From NCBI GenBank assembly GCA_011375345.1, contig DRLM01000120.1, positions 1 through 58,419 of the forward strand: 58,419 nucleotides of DNA. Reading direction: 5' to 3'. A program made the translations under genes and the position numbers. The stretch is from Gammaproteobacteria bacterium. Its GTDB lineage: Bacteria > Pseudomonadota > Gammaproteobacteria > DRLM01. Of this stretch, positions 8,542-18,449 are shown in pieces. The notes beneath the pieces were generated by a model. The model was not told the DNA's origin and searched no databases. It saw only the letters and a program-made list of their open reading frames with translations. Position 1 is the stretch's first letter. Every line of letters begins with the position of its first letter.

Positions 8542-8913
8542 TCAAGGTCTTTTGGGGTCTGCCTGGTCCAGTGCGCGTTTCAGGTAGCGGTCGCAGTATG
8601 CCCACGCCGGGTCGAGAACGAGTCCGGCGTGGGCATGATAAAAGCGCAGGCGGCAGGCAATGGGCTGGTGCAGCGAGGTGCGCGGTTCAAAGTCAGTCCA
8701 GGCGGCGACGGGGATGTCGTTTAATGTGCGGTCCGCGATGGCCCACAGCCCGTCTTCCAGAATCATGTCCAGGCCCCGCAAACCCTCGATGGGAAAACGT
8801 TGGGGATTGGTCGTCCACCTGAGCGCCAGGCGCACGGCGTTGAAACGTGCCGCGGGCACCACTGTCTCCTCGGTGCTGAAAACGGGGAGCCGCCGGAGCT
8901 GTTCACGATACAC
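8542..8913 (-). CDS. Conserved hypothetical protein
   Basis: A reading frame of about 123 aa with a protein-like composition, including RFPIEGLRGLDMILEDGLWAIADRTLNDIPVAAWTDFE and CRLRFYHAHAGLVLDPAWAYCDRYLKRAL. I do not recognise a named family, and no signal peptide or membrane segment is seen. The start is uncertain: a GTG at 8913 follows GAAAGAGA, while a TTG at 8958 would add 15 residues of doubtful quality. It stands between the helicase and the YciI-like gene on the same strand and has no informative partner. Confidence 0.6.
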   Translation of the reverse strand: MYREQLRRLPVFSTEETVVPAARFNAVRLALRWTTNPQRFPIEGLRGLDMILEDGLWAIADRTLNDIPVAAWTDFEPRTSLHQPIACRLRFYHAHAGLVLDPAWAYCDRYLKRALDQADPKRP

Positions 8914-9197
8914 CGCTGGGTCTCTTTCGCAACGTCCACGCTTCGAAGTATGTTGCAACGGCAGCGCCGCGTCCAGCTTTCAGGGGGGCGGGTTTTCAGT
9001 GGCGCAACCCAATGAGAGGAAATCTGACCCGGGCCGCACCCCGCGTCGCGCATTGTTCAGTGGCCGGGGAAAGCACGCTCTGCCCGGCAGGCATTCTGGC
9101 CACGAATTCCGCAAGGGGCCCGGTCGCACCGGCGCGCAGCCAGCGGGGCTGGCCAGAGCTGTGCTCATCCGTTCAGCGAGGGGATGAGGCCCGTTGT

Positions 9198-9485
9198 TCA
9201 GGGGAGCAAGAACTGCAGCCGCTCGTCGGCTTTTGACGGCGTGATCTCCAAAACCTCGGCGGTGACGATGTTTTTCATCACAAAAGGGTCACTGTCCACC
9301 CGGTCCTGAAGTTCGGACAGCGTGGTATTGTGCGCGATGATCCCGCCACCGCTGTTGGTTTGCAGGCTGCCCGCCAGCACAAACACGCCCTCATCGAAAC
9401 CGCGCTTTAGCCAGGCTTTGTGACCGTCCAAATACTGGCCCGCCTGCCCTTTGTTGTCTGAGAATTTCAACAGTATCACGAACAT
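9198..9485 (-). CDS. YciI-like family protein
   Basis: A 95-aa single-domain protein with the YciI/YCII ferredoxin-like fold pattern: MFVILLKFSDNKGQAGQYLDGHKAWLKRGFDEGVFVLAGSL, then GGGIIAHNTTLSELQDRVDSDPFVMKNIVTAEVLEITP. The conserved His in the GHKAWL helix and the Asp of SDPFV correspond to the putative active-site residues of the family, whose reaction is mostly unknown. The ATG at 9485 has a strong GGAGGAT ribosome-binding site; the frame runs further upstream but lacks coding character. Related proteins have been linked to hydrolase, dehalogenase or sensor roles, none of which can be assigned here. Confidence 0.85.
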   Translation of the reverse strand: MFVILLKFSDNKGQAGQYLDGHKAWLKRGFDEGVFVLAGSLQTNSGGGIIAHNTTLSELQDRVDSDPFVMKNIVTAEVLEITPSKADERLQFLLP

Positions 9486-9901
9486 GGTTTTGATCCTCCA
9501 TTTGACTGGACGGCGCGTGGCGGTGGCGGCCGGGGAGAGCCGGTCCCCATCCCAGCTCACAGATGCGAATGTATAAAGGGCGGCCCTTTCCGTTCCCACG
9601 CCCGTTGTTCCCCGGCCTTTGGCAAAGCCCCCCTGTTCTAACTGCCCGTGGGCGACGGCGCCGAACCGGGTCGGGCCTTTTCCCATGATTTCAGGCCTGT
9701 GGCGGAAGCCGACGTGCAGGAATATGACTTTTGCCGCGGTTTCCTTGAGGAGATGAAGAGGCGCGGGCCGGGCGGGGCGCAACGGGTAGTGCGGATCATA
9801 TCAGCTGGCGCTGGTGCCGCAAGCGCAATCTGTGCAGGCGGTGTTTGTTCTAAGTGCGCCTGTGTTTTCACCGGGGCTGCCGCCGGTGCCTGCGGGCGCG
9901 A
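9486..9901. other. Intergenic region between YciI-like gene and groEL terminator
   Basis: Over 400 bases without a convincing gene on either strand. Open frames are present because of the high GC content, but none has a ribosome-binding site or protein-like composition. The promoter of the YciI-like gene should lie in its lower part. Confidence 0.5.
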
Positions 9902-9939
9902 AAAAAAAAGGCCCCACCCAAACGGGCGAGGCCTTTTTT
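9902..9939 (-). terminator. groESL intrinsic terminator
   Basis: Read on the minus strand, the sequence AAGGCCTCGCCCG-TTT-GGGTGGGGCC forms a GC-rich hairpin followed by nine T (the A-run at 9901-9909 on the plus strand). A shorter T-run (9934-9939) on the other side could let it also work for plus-strand transcripts. It lies 24 bases after the groEL stop codon. Confidence 0.88.
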
Positions 9940-9962
9940 CGTGAGGTGGTGCCTGACCGGGC

Positions 9963-11657
<1,695 letters not shown>

Positions 11658-11948
11658 TTAGCCTTCGATGACCGCCATGATGTCGTCTTCGCGCATCACC
11701 AGCAGGTCTTCGCCTTCCACTTTCACCTCAGTGCCGGCGTATTTGCCGAACAGCACCTTGTCGCCCACTTTGACGTCCAGGGCGCGCTGCTCGCCGTTGT
11801 CCAGGATCTTGCCGTTACCCACGGCGATCACCTCGCCCTTGCTGGGCTTTTCGGTGGCGGTGTCGGGAATCACGATGCCTCCAGCGGTTGTGCGCTCTTC
11901 TTCGAGGCGGCGCACCACGACGCGGTCATGTAACGGACGAATGTTCAT
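11658..11948 (-). CDS. groS: Co-chaperonin GroES (Hsp10)
   Basis: The 96-aa lid of the GroEL chamber begins [46 protein letters not shown], with the mobile-loop segment [10 protein letters not shown], and ends [16 protein letters not shown]. The ATG at 11948 has GGGAGATC upstream. The frame continues for 29 codons upstream but this overlaps the promoter and CIRCE region. The gene leads the groES-groEL operon. Confidence 0.98.
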   Translation of the reverse strand: MNIRPLHDRVVVRRLEEERTTAGGIVIPDTATEKPSKGEVIAVGNGKILDNGEQRALDVKVGDKVLFGKYAGTEVKVEGEDLLVMREDDIMAVIEG

Positions 11949-12021
11949 ACTTGAGATCTCCCTAAGTCTTGATTTAGAAACAATGACTTGCGCAATGCTT
12001 CCAGGTTGGGGTGGGTGATTG

Positions 12022-12048
12022 TTAGCACTCACCACTCGTGAGTGCCAA
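12022..12048 (-). promoter_or_regulatory. CIRCE operator (HrcA-binding inverted repeat)
   Basis: The plus strand reads TTAGCACTC-N9-GAGTGCCAA, which matches the CIRCE consensus TTAGCACTC-N9-GAGTGCTAA with one mismatch. It lies between the groES promoter -10 box and the start codon, overlapping the expected transcription start. HrcA binding here would repress groESL until heat or misfolding stress. An hrcA gene is not in this window. Confidence 0.9.
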
Positions 12049-12050
12049 TA

Positions 12051-12078
12051 ATGATAGTTCCGAAATTCAAAAGGTCAA
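12051..12078 (-). promoter_or_regulatory. groESL sigma70-like promoter
   Basis: On the minus strand TTGACC (12078-12073) and TATCAT (12056-12051) are separated by 16 bases, close to the sigma70 consensus TTGACA/TATAAT. The start point would fall inside the CIRCE element, an arrangement that fits repression by HrcA. No clear sigma32 box is seen, so control by HrcA may be the main heat-shock switch. Confidence 0.7.
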
Positions 12079-12205
12079 GGGGCAAGCCCTGTCGAATGGC
12101 AAAAAAATATCCAGGACTGCGATTGAACAAGGGATAACTATAGAAGAGAAGTTCAGGGGAGGGGTGGAGCTTTGACAGGACCGCCGCGGCATCCGGGCCC
12201 CCCGC

Positions 12206-12640
12206 TCAACGGTCGTCGCGGGTGTAGTCGCCGTCGATGGTGTGGGACTCGTGTCGGGTGTAGCTGCGGGCGCTGACTATTACGTTGCTGTGGCGCAGCA
12301 AGTACAGCACCATGGCGCGGCGGGTGGCGGGGATCAGTCCCAGGAACCCGATGGTGTCGGTAAAAAAACCGGGTGTGAGCAACAGGGCACCGCTGACCAG
12401 CAGCACCAGGCCTTCCATCATCTCCAGGGCGGGAAGCTCGCCCCGCGCCAGGGTGGTTTGCACGCGCTGCCATGTGGCGAAGCCCTGCTGGCGCAACAGA
12501 TAGGCGCCGATGACCGCAGTGAGCACCACCAGCCCCACAGTGGGCAGGGCGCCGATCCACCCCCCCACTGTAATCAGGAGGTAGATTTCCAGAACCGGAA
12601 CGCCGAGGAAGATTAAAAACAGGGCTTTGAATGGCGTCAT
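12206..12640 (-). CDS. fxsA: FxsA family membrane protein
   Basis: A 144-aa inner-membrane protein with MTPFKALFLIFLGVPVLEIYLLITVGGWIGALPTVGLVVLTAVIGAYLLRQQG, then LVLLVSGALLLTPGFFTDTIGFLGLIPATRRAM, the conserved FxsA/YtzA pattern with two N-terminal helices and the LTPGFFTDTIG motif. E. coli FxsA suppresses phage T7 exclusion by F plasmid PifA when overproduced; its normal role is unknown. The ATG at 12640 fits the family; no good Shine-Dalgarno is seen. It lies beside groESL and divergent from cutA, as in other gammaproteobacteria where fxsA, cutA, dsbD and groESL cluster. Confidence 0.92.
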   Translation of the reverse strand: MTPFKALFLIFLGVPVLEIYLLITVGGWIGALPTVGLVVLTAVIGAYLLRQQGFATWQRVQTTLARGELPALEMMEGLVLLVSGALLLTPGFFTDTIGFLGLIPATRRAMVLYLLRHSNVIVSARSYTRHESHTIDGDYTRDDR

Positions 12641-12729
12641 GGCACACACGGTACACTTCCCCGCCGCCAAGCTCAAGTTGTGATCCCGGTGGCGGCGAAG
12701 GACAGGTGGATTTGCTAGAATCCGGCGCC

Positions 12730-13080
12730 ATGAGCACTGAGGCTTGCATTGTTTATTGCACCTGCCCGGACGGCGAGGTGGCCGGGCGCATCGCCCGCGG
12801 GCTGGTGGGCGCCGGGCTGGCCGCCTGCGTCAACGTGGTACCTGCCGTGCGCTCGGTGTATCGCTGGCGGGGGGCGGTGGAGGAGGCGGACGAAGTGTTG
12901 TTGTTGATCAAGTCGACGCGGCCTGCCTTGCAGGGTCTTCAGGAAGCGGTGTTGCGGCTGCATCCCTATGAACTTCCGGAGTTGGTCGCGGTCCCAATCG
13001 CCACCGGCTTGCCCGCCTATCTGGCCTGGATTGAGGAGTCTGTGCCAGGCCCGGATCAGGGCGCGGCCCCGTCCTCCTAA
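12730..13080 (+). CDS. cutA: Divalent-cation tolerance protein CutA
   Basis: CutA is a small trimeric cytoplasmic protein with a ferredoxin-like fold, linked to copper tolerance in E. coli, though its molecular role is still debated. The 116-aa protein has CIVYCTCPDGEVAGRIARGLVGAGLAACVNVVPAVRSVYRWRGAVEEADEVLLLIKS and HPYELPELVAVPI, all family hallmarks. The ATG at 12730 is chosen because it starts directly before the first beta strand; the in-frame extension overlaps fxsA. It is followed 26 bases later by dsbD, as in E. coli cutA-dsbD. Confidence 0.95.
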   Translation: MSTEACIVYCTCPDGEVAGRIARGLVGAGLAACVNVVPAVRSVYRWRGAVEEADEVLLLIKSTRPALQGLQEAVLRLHPYELPELVAVPIATGLPAYLAWIEESVPGPDQGAAPSS

Positions 13081-13106
13081 CGAACAATGCCAAGAGGACA
13101 GTTTCC

Positions 13107-15395
13107 ATGATGCACATCCAGTCGGGCACGCCCGTGTGCCGTGTCTGCATGTTATTGCTGGCCGCCCTCGGCGCCTTTCTCGCCGGTCCTGCTGCGGCTG
13201 TCCAGCCCGACGATCTGCTTCACCCCGATCAGGCTTTCCGCGTCAGCGCCACGCCCCTGGCCGCCGATATGGTGCGGGTGGAGTGGGAGATCGCCGAGGG
13301 TTACTACTTATATAAGGGGAAAATCAGTTTCCGCAGCGCTGACCCGGGTGTGGAACTGGGTCCGCCCATGCTGCCCGAGGCCCACGATATCAAACACGAT
13401 GAATTCTTCGGCGAAAGCGCCATCTATCGTGGCCATGTGGCAGTGGACATTCCCCTGATCCGCGCCGATGCCCGTCATGCCTTGGATTTTTCCCTCATCG
13501 CCAAATCCCAGGGTTGTGCCGATGCGGGGGTGTGTTTCCCGCCGCGGGAGCAGACGCTCAGTGTGAGCCTGGCCGCCGCCCCCGGCGGCCCGCCAAAAAG
13601 CGGCGGGGTGCTCGGTGGGTTTTTGAATTCCGTAAAAGACACCCTGGGCCTGGGCGGGGCGGGCGAGGAGTTTTTGGATCCCGATCAGGCGTTTGTTTTC
13701 GCGGCCGGGGCACAGGAGAACAAGGCTTTCCACCTTCAGTGGCAGATTGCCGATGGCTATTATCTCTATCGCAAACAGCTCAAGGTCACCCTCAAAGACA
13801 GTCCCGGCGTGACCCTGGGGGAGTTGGTGCTGCCTCCGGGCAGGATGAAAACCGACGAGTCTTTCGGTCACTCCGAGGTGTATTACCACAAGCTGGATGT
13901 GCGTGTGCCGGTGGTGTTTGAGGGGGAGGGGCGGTCTGTCACCGCCGAGGTGCGTTATCAGGGCTGCGCCGACGCCGGCCTGTGTTACGCCCCCATCACC
14001 AAGACCGTGGCCCTCACGCTGCCGGCGGGTGGGGCGGGGCCGGCACCGGCACCAGTGATCCCTGCTGTCAGTGGTTTTGTGTCCGAGCAGGACCGCTTCG
14101 CCCAGTCCCTCATGGGTGGCAACCGTCTGCTTACCATGCTCAGTTTCTTTGGCGTGGGATTGCTGCTGGCCTTTACACCCTGTGTGTTCCCCATGGTGCC
14201 CATCCTCTCCAGCCTCATCGTGGGGCAGGGGGCCAGCATCACCACCCGCAATGCCTTCTTCTTGTCCCTGGCCTACGTGCTGGCCATGGCGCTGACCTAC
14301 ACGGTGGCGGGGGTGTTGGCGGGCCTGTTCGGCGCCAATTTGCAGGCGGCTTTCCAGAATGCCTGGGTCATCGGCGCCTTCAGCGCGCTGTTTGTGGCGC
14401 TGGCGCTGTCCATGTTCGGCTTTTACGATCTGCAACTGCCCGCGAGTTGGCAGAGCAGGCTCAGCGAAATCAGCAACCGGCAGCAGGGGGGCACCCTGGC
14501 CGGTGCCTCTATCATGGGCTTGTTGTCCGCGCTCATCGTCGGTCCCTGCGTGGCGGCGCCTTTGGCCGGTGCGCTCATCTATATCGGGAACACCGGCGAT
14601 GCGGTGCTCGGCGGCCTGGCTTTGTTCGCCATGAGTCTGGGCATGGGGGTGCCGCTGTTGGCGGTGGGGACCTCCGCGGGTAAATGGCTGCCCCGCGCCT
14701 CCGGCTGGATGAACACCATCAAAGCCGTGTTCGGCGTGTTGCTTTTGGGGCTGGCGATCTGGATGCTGGAACGGGTGATTCCCGGGCAGTTGGCGCTGGT
14801 GCTGTGGGGGGCGCTGTTTATCGTCACGGCGGTGTTTCTGGGGGTGGCCAACACCCTGCCGGTGGAGGCCACGGGCTGGCAGAAGTTGTGGAAAGGTGTC
14901 GGCTTCGTCTTTCTGGTTTACGGTGTTGTGTTGACGCTGGGGGCGGCCACCGGTGGCAACAGCATGTTCAAGCCGCTGGCCAATGCCTCCTTCCTGGGCG
15001 GTGGCCAGGCCAGCGCGCCGGCCTTGCCGTTCGTCCGGATCAAGGGGCCGGACGGCCTGGACCAGGCCCTGCAACGCGCCCGTGCCCAGGGTCAGCCGGT
15101 GATGCTGGATTTCTACGCTGACTGGTGTGTGTCCTGCAAGGAGATGGAACATCTCACCTTTTCCGATCCTGCGGTGCAGGCGGCGCTGGCCGGGGTGATG
15201 TTGCTGCAGGCGGACGTGACGGCCAACGATGAGGCAGACAAAGCCCTGATGGCGCGTTTTGGCATTTTTGGTCCGCCGTCCATCCTGTTTTTCGGCGTCG
15301 ACGGCACCGAGCGCAAGGCTTATCGCGTGGTCGGATTCCTCGATGCCGGGGAATTCGCGTCCCACGTGCAACAAGCGCTGGAGAGGAGTTTGTGA
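13107..15395 (+). CDS. dsbD: Thiol:disulfide interchange protein DsbD with two alpha domains
   Basis: DsbD moves electrons from cytoplasmic thioredoxin across the inner membrane to periplasmic thiol proteins. At 762 aa it is about 200 residues longer than E. coli DsbD because the N-terminal domain is duplicated. A signal peptide (residues 1-31) is followed by a first alpha domain (Cys137/Cys143, GCADAGVCFPP) and a second (Cys287/Cys293, GCADAGLCYAP). The membrane domain (about 340-600) has LAFTPCVFPMVP and ALIVGPCVAAPLAGAL, and the C-terminal thioredoxin domain has FYADWCVSCKEME. AGAGGA precedes the first ATG. It ends in a GTGA overlap with a TlpA-like gene, so reductant may pass to that protein. 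Confidence 0.96.
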   Translation: MMHIQSGTPVCRVCMLLLAALGAFLAGPAAAVQPDDLLHPDQAFRVSATPLAADMVRVEWEIAEGYYLYKGKISFRSADPGVELGPPMLPEAHDIKHDEFFGESAIYRGHVAVDIPLIRADARHALDFSLIAKSQGCADAGVCFPPREQTLSVSLAAAPGGPPKSGGVLGGFLNSVKDTLGLGGAGEEFLDPDQAFVFAAGAQENKAFHLQWQIADGYYLYRKQLKVTLKDSPGVTLGELVLPPGRMKTDESFGHSEVYYHKLDVRVPVVFEGEGRSVTAEVRYQGCADAGLCYAPITKTVALTLPAGGAGPAPAPVIPAVSGFVSEQDRFAQSLMGGNRLLTMLSFFGVGLLLAFTPCVFPMVPILSSLIVGQGASITTRNAFFLSLAYVLAMALTYTVAGVLAGLFGANLQAAFQNAWVIGAFSALFVALALSMFGFYDLQLPASWQSRLSEISNRQQGGTLAGASIMGLLSALIVGPCVAAPLAGALIYIGNTGDAVLGGLALFAMSLGMGVPLLAVGTSAGKWLPRASGWMNTIKAVFGVLLLGLAIWMLERVIPGQLALVLWGALFIVTAVFLGVANTLPVEATGWQKLWKGVGFVFLVYGVVLTLGAATGGNSMFKPLANASFLGGGQASAPALPFVRIKGPDGLDQALQRARAQGQPVMLDFYADWCVSCKEMEHLTFSDPAVQAALAGVMLLQADVTANDEADKALMARFGIFGPPSILFFGVDGTERKAYRVVGFLDAGEFASHVQQALERSL

Positions 15396-15958
15396 GCGAA
15401 AAAATCACGCCGTTGAAGCGGCCCGGCCTGGTTCTGGGTCTGTTGACCGTGGGTGTTGCCACCGTGGTGGGCTATTTCGTTTTCAGCGACTGGGCGCAGC
15501 GGCGCGCCGCCGCGGAGCGGGGTGAAGTGAGCGCTGCCCTGGAGCGGCAGCGGCCGGGCTTCGGTCTGCCGGATATGGATGGCGTGGTTCACCATATTGA
15601 TGAATGGGACGGCAAAGTTATCGCCCTGAATTTCTGGGCCACTTGGTGCCGGCCTTGTTTGCGTGAGATTCCCATGCTCAACGGCTTGCAGGCCCGCTAC
15701 GGCGAACAGGGCCTGCAGGTCATCGGCGTGGCGCTGGATGACCGCGAGGCGGTGAGCGCCTTCATCAGGAACACCCCCATTGACTACGCCATCATGATTG
15801 GTGAGGACGATGCCGTGGACGTGGCCAGGGCCTACGGCAATGACGCCGGCGTGCTGCCCTATACCGCCATTATCGACCGTGACGGGCGGATTGCCGCCGT
15901 GGAATTCGGGGAATTGCATGAGCGCGAGGCCATCACCCTGATCCAGCCCCTGCTTTAA
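15392..15958 (+). CDS. TlpA/ResA-like membrane-anchored thioredoxin
   Basis: A 188-aa protein with one N-terminal membrane anchor (LVLGLLTVGVATVVGYFVFS) and a periplasmic thioredoxin-like domain containing IALNFWATWCRPCLREIPMLN, i.e. a WCRPC active site, and the cis-Pro loop AGVLPYTAIIDRDGRI. It belongs to the AhpC-TSA/Redoxin TlpA group that reduces periplasmic disulfides, for example during cytochrome c maturation. Start is GTG at 15392, overlapping the dsbD stop as GTGA with GAGGAG upstream. The overlap makes a DsbD-to-TlpA electron chain likely by context. Confidence 0.92.
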   Translation: MSEKITPLKRPGLVLGLLTVGVATVVGYFVFSDWAQRRAAAERGEVSAALERQRPGFGLPDMDGVVHHIDEWDGKVIALNFWATWCRPCLREIPMLNGLQARYGEQGLQVIGVALDDREAVSAFIRNTPIDYAIMIGEDDAVDVARAYGNDAGVLPYTAIIDRDGRIAAVEFGELHEREAITLIQPLL

Positions 15959-16095
15959 ATCACGTGGAAGTGGTGGCAATGATCATGCGGGTATTTGCGA
16001 CGAACACACGGGAAGTTCAAACGATATAGACAAACCCACCTTGGCCATGCAGAATTACCCTTCTGGCGCTGAGTCGTGTGCGCAGAAGGATTTTC

Positions 16096-16545
16096 ATGGC
16101 TACCTTGCTGCTTTTGAACGGCCCCAACCTGAATATGTTGGGCCGCCGCGAGCCCGGTCTTTATGGACGGACCCGCCTTGCGGATATCTGCCGCCATCTG
16201 GAAAACCTGGCGGGGCAAAGCGGTCACCGCCTGCTTCATTTCCAAAGCAACGCGGAGCACGCTCTCATCGAGCGCGTTCACAGCGCTGCTGAGGAACAAG
16301 TGGCGTTCATCATTTTCAACCCCGCGGCCTTTACGCACACCAGTGTGGCACTGCGCGATGCCCTGCTGGCGGTGGATATCCCTTTTATAGAGGTTCACCT
16401 GTCCAATGTGCACCGCCGCGAGGCGTTCCGCCATCAGTCCTATTTTTCAGACATCGCCAGCGGCGTGATTGTGGGGTTCGGGCCGCAAGGTTACGAACTG
16501 GCCCTGCAGGCTGCCGTCACCGAACTGGCCAGGGAAAAGAGTTAA
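16096..16545 (+). CDS. aroQ: 3-dehydroquinate dehydratase, type II
   Basis: AroQ dehydrates 3-dehydroquinate to 3-dehydroshikimate in aromatic amino-acid synthesis. The 149-aa protein opens [21 protein letters not shown], whose Arg and Tyr are catalytic in type II enzymes, then has [20 protein letters not shown] and [34 protein letters not shown]. The ATG at 16096 has AAGGA five bases upstream. It leads aroQ-accB-accC-prmA on the plus strand, a typical gammaproteobacterial order. Confidence 0.96.
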   Translation: MATLLLLNGPNLNMLGRREPGLYGRTRLADICRHLENLAGQSGHRLLHFQSNAEHALIERVHSAAEEQVAFIIFNPAAFTHTSVALRDALLAVDIPFIEVHLSNVHRREAFRHQSYFSDIASGVIVGFGPQGYELALQAAVTELAREKS

Positions 16546-16566
16546 ACCGGGGTACAACGCACTGTC

Positions 16567-17019
16567 ATGGACATACGCAAAGTAAAAAAACTGATTGAAC
16601 TGCTGGAAGAGTCCGGTATCGCCGAAATCGAAATCCACGAGGGGGAAGAATCGGTGCGCATCAGCCGTTATCCGGCCGGGGGGAGTGTCGCCCTGCCTGC
16701 GCCGGCCCCGCCCGTGGCCACTTTGCCGGCGGCGGCCGCTGTCAGATCCGAGACTGAGGCGGTGGATGAGCCCGCCGTGCCCAGTGGTCACACCGTGACC
16801 AGCCCCATGGTGGGAACGTTTTACCGCGCCTCGGCCCCCGGGAACAAACCCTTCGTGGAAGAGGGGCAGACGGTGAAAGCGGGCGACACCCTGTGCATCA
16901 TCGAAGCGATGAAAATGTTCAACCAAATCGAATCCGACAAAGCGGGAGTGATCAAGGCCATCCTGGTGGAAAACGGCCAGCCGGTGGAATACGGCCAACC
17001 GCTGTTCATCATCGATTAA
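16567..17019 (+). CDS. accB: Biotin carboxyl carrier protein of acetyl-CoA carboxylase
   Basis: AccB carries biotin between biotin carboxylase and carboxyltransferase in the first committed step of fatty-acid synthesis. The 150-aa protein has an N-terminal dimerisation part ([34 protein letters not shown]), an Ala/Pro-rich linker (about 40-75) and the C-terminal biotinyl domain with [12 protein letters not shown], where the Lys of EAMKM is biotinylated by BirA. It sits 21 bases after aroQ and 15 before accC and is co-transcribed with both by all appearances. Confidence 0.97.
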   Translation: MDIRKVKKLIELLEESGIAEIEIHEGEESVRISRYPAGGSVALPAPAPPVATLPAAAAVRSETEAVDEPAVPSGHTVTSPMVGTFYRASAPGNKPFVEEGQTVKAGDTLCIIEAMKMFNQIESDKAGVIKAILVENGQPVEYGQPLFIID

Positions 17020-17034
17020 CAGCGGGACCAGACC

Positions 17035-18375
17035 ATGCTCGAAAAAGTAGTGATTGCCAACCGGGGCGAAATCGCGCTGCGCATCTGGCGCGCGTGCAAG
17101 GAGATGGGCATCAAAACCGTCGCCATTCATTCCAGCGCCGATCGTGATCTGAAACACGTGCGCCTGGCTGATGAATCAGTGTGCATCGGCGAGAATGCCG
17201 CTGCCCAAAGTTATTTGAATGTTCCCGCTGTCATCAGCGCCGCGGAAGTGACCGATGCCGTGGCCATCCATCCGGGATACGGTTTTTTATCGGAAAACGC
17301 TGATTTTGCCGACGTGGTGGAACAAAGCGGTTTTATCTTTATCGGTCCGCGCGGTGACACCATCCGCCTGATGGGCGACAAGATCTCTGCCATCGCCGCC
17401 ATGAAAAAAGCCGGCATTCCCTGTGTGCCGGGCTCCGACGGTCCTTTGGGCGACAACCCGGACGAGATCCTGAGTCTCGCCCGGAGCATCGGCTATCCGG
17501 TAATCATCAAGGCCGCCGGCGGCGGCGGCGGGCGCGGCATGCGGGTGGTGCGTTCTGAGGCGGCCCTGCTCAACGCCATTGCCCTGACGCGCAGCGAAGC
17601 GGGAGCGGCCTTCGGCAACGATACCGTCTACATGGAAAAATTCCTGGAAAACCCCCGCCACATCGAATTCCAGGTGCTGGCCGACGGCCAGGGTCACGCC
17701 ATTCACCTGGGCGAACGGGACTGTTCCTTGCAGCGCCGTCATCAAAAAGTGATCGAAGAGGCGCCGGCGCCGGGGCTCAACGAAAAGCTGCGTGACAAAA
17801 TGGGGGTGCGCTGCGCCAAAGCCTGTGTGGACATCGGCTACCGTGGCGCGGGCACCTTCGAGTTTCTCTACGAAGACGGACACTTCTACTTCATCGAGAT
17901 GAACACCCGCCTGCAAGTGGAACATCCCGTCACCGAGATGATCACCGGCGTGGACATCGTCAAAGAACAACTTCGCATCGCCGCGGGAGAGCCCTTGCGC
18001 TTCCGGCAAAAGGACATCCGCTTTACCGGTCATGCCCTCGAATGCCGCATCAACGCCGAAGACCCGGTCAAGTTCACCCCCTCGCCCGGGGTCGTCAAAC
18101 GCTACCATGCGCCCGGTGGTCCCGGTATCCGGGTGGATTCCCATCTCTACGACGGTTACACCGTGCCGCCGTACTACGACTCCATGGTGGGCAAACTCAT
18201 CTCCCACGGCGAAGACCGCGATTCGGCGCTGGCGCGCATGCGCACGGCCTTGATGGAACTGGTGGTGGATGGCATAAAAACCAACACCGAGCTGCACCGC
18301 GACATCCTCAACGATGCCGCCTTTCAGGCCGGTGGCACCAATATTCACTACCTGGAACGCAAGCTGGGCATGTAG
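17035..18375 (+). CDS. accC: Acetyl-CoA carboxylase biotin carboxylase subunit
   Basis: AccC uses ATP and bicarbonate to carboxylate biotin on AccB. The 446-aa enzyme has the N-terminal [41 protein letters not shown], the Gly-rich ATP loop [14 protein letters not shown], the [18 protein letters not shown] segment and [20 protein letters not shown], all in the expected places of the ATP-grasp fold. Length is normal (E. coli 449). A 10-bp-arm hairpin follows in the gap to prmA. Confidence 0.98.
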   Translation: MLEKVVIANRGEIALRIWRACKEMGIKTVAIHSSADRDLKHVRLADESVCIGENAAAQSYLNVPAVISAAEVTDAVAIHPGYGFLSENADFADVVEQSGFIFIGPRGDTIRLMGDKISAIAAMKKAGIPCVPGSDGPLGDNPDEILSLARSIGYPVIIKAAGGGGGRGMRVVRSEAALLNAIALTRSEAGAAFGNDTVYMEKFLENPRHIEFQVLADGQGHAIHLGERDCSLQRRHQKVIEEAPAPGLNEKLRDKMGVRCAKACVDIGYRGAGTFEFLYEDGHFYFIEMNTRLQVEHPVTEMITGVDIVKEQLRIAAGEPLRFRQKDIRFTGHALECRINAEDPVKFTPSPGVVKRYHAPGGPGIRVDSHLYDGYTVPPYYDSMVGKLISHGEDRDSALARMRTALMELVVDGIKTNTELHRDILNDAAFQAGGTNIHYLERKLGM

Positions 18376-18397
18376 CTTCAACAGTTGCTGTCAAATT

Positions 18398-18430
18398 CAG
18401 CCTGGATGGAGCACGGCGGAATCCAGGCTG
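18398..18430 (+). other. Hairpin between accC and prmA
   Basis: Perfect 10-base arms CAGCCTGGAT and ATCCAGGCTG enclose a 13-base loop. There is no T-run after it, so it is not a normal terminator. It could stabilise the upstream mRNA end, attenuate reading into prmA or be a relic of a palindromic repeat. Confidence 0.6.
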
Positions 18431-18449
18431 CAAATGAACCGACCGAATC

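Noticed and set aside
9648-9944. Plus-strand frame before the groEL terminator
   Set aside because: No ribosome-binding site, runs through the terminator hairpin, low-complexity composition.
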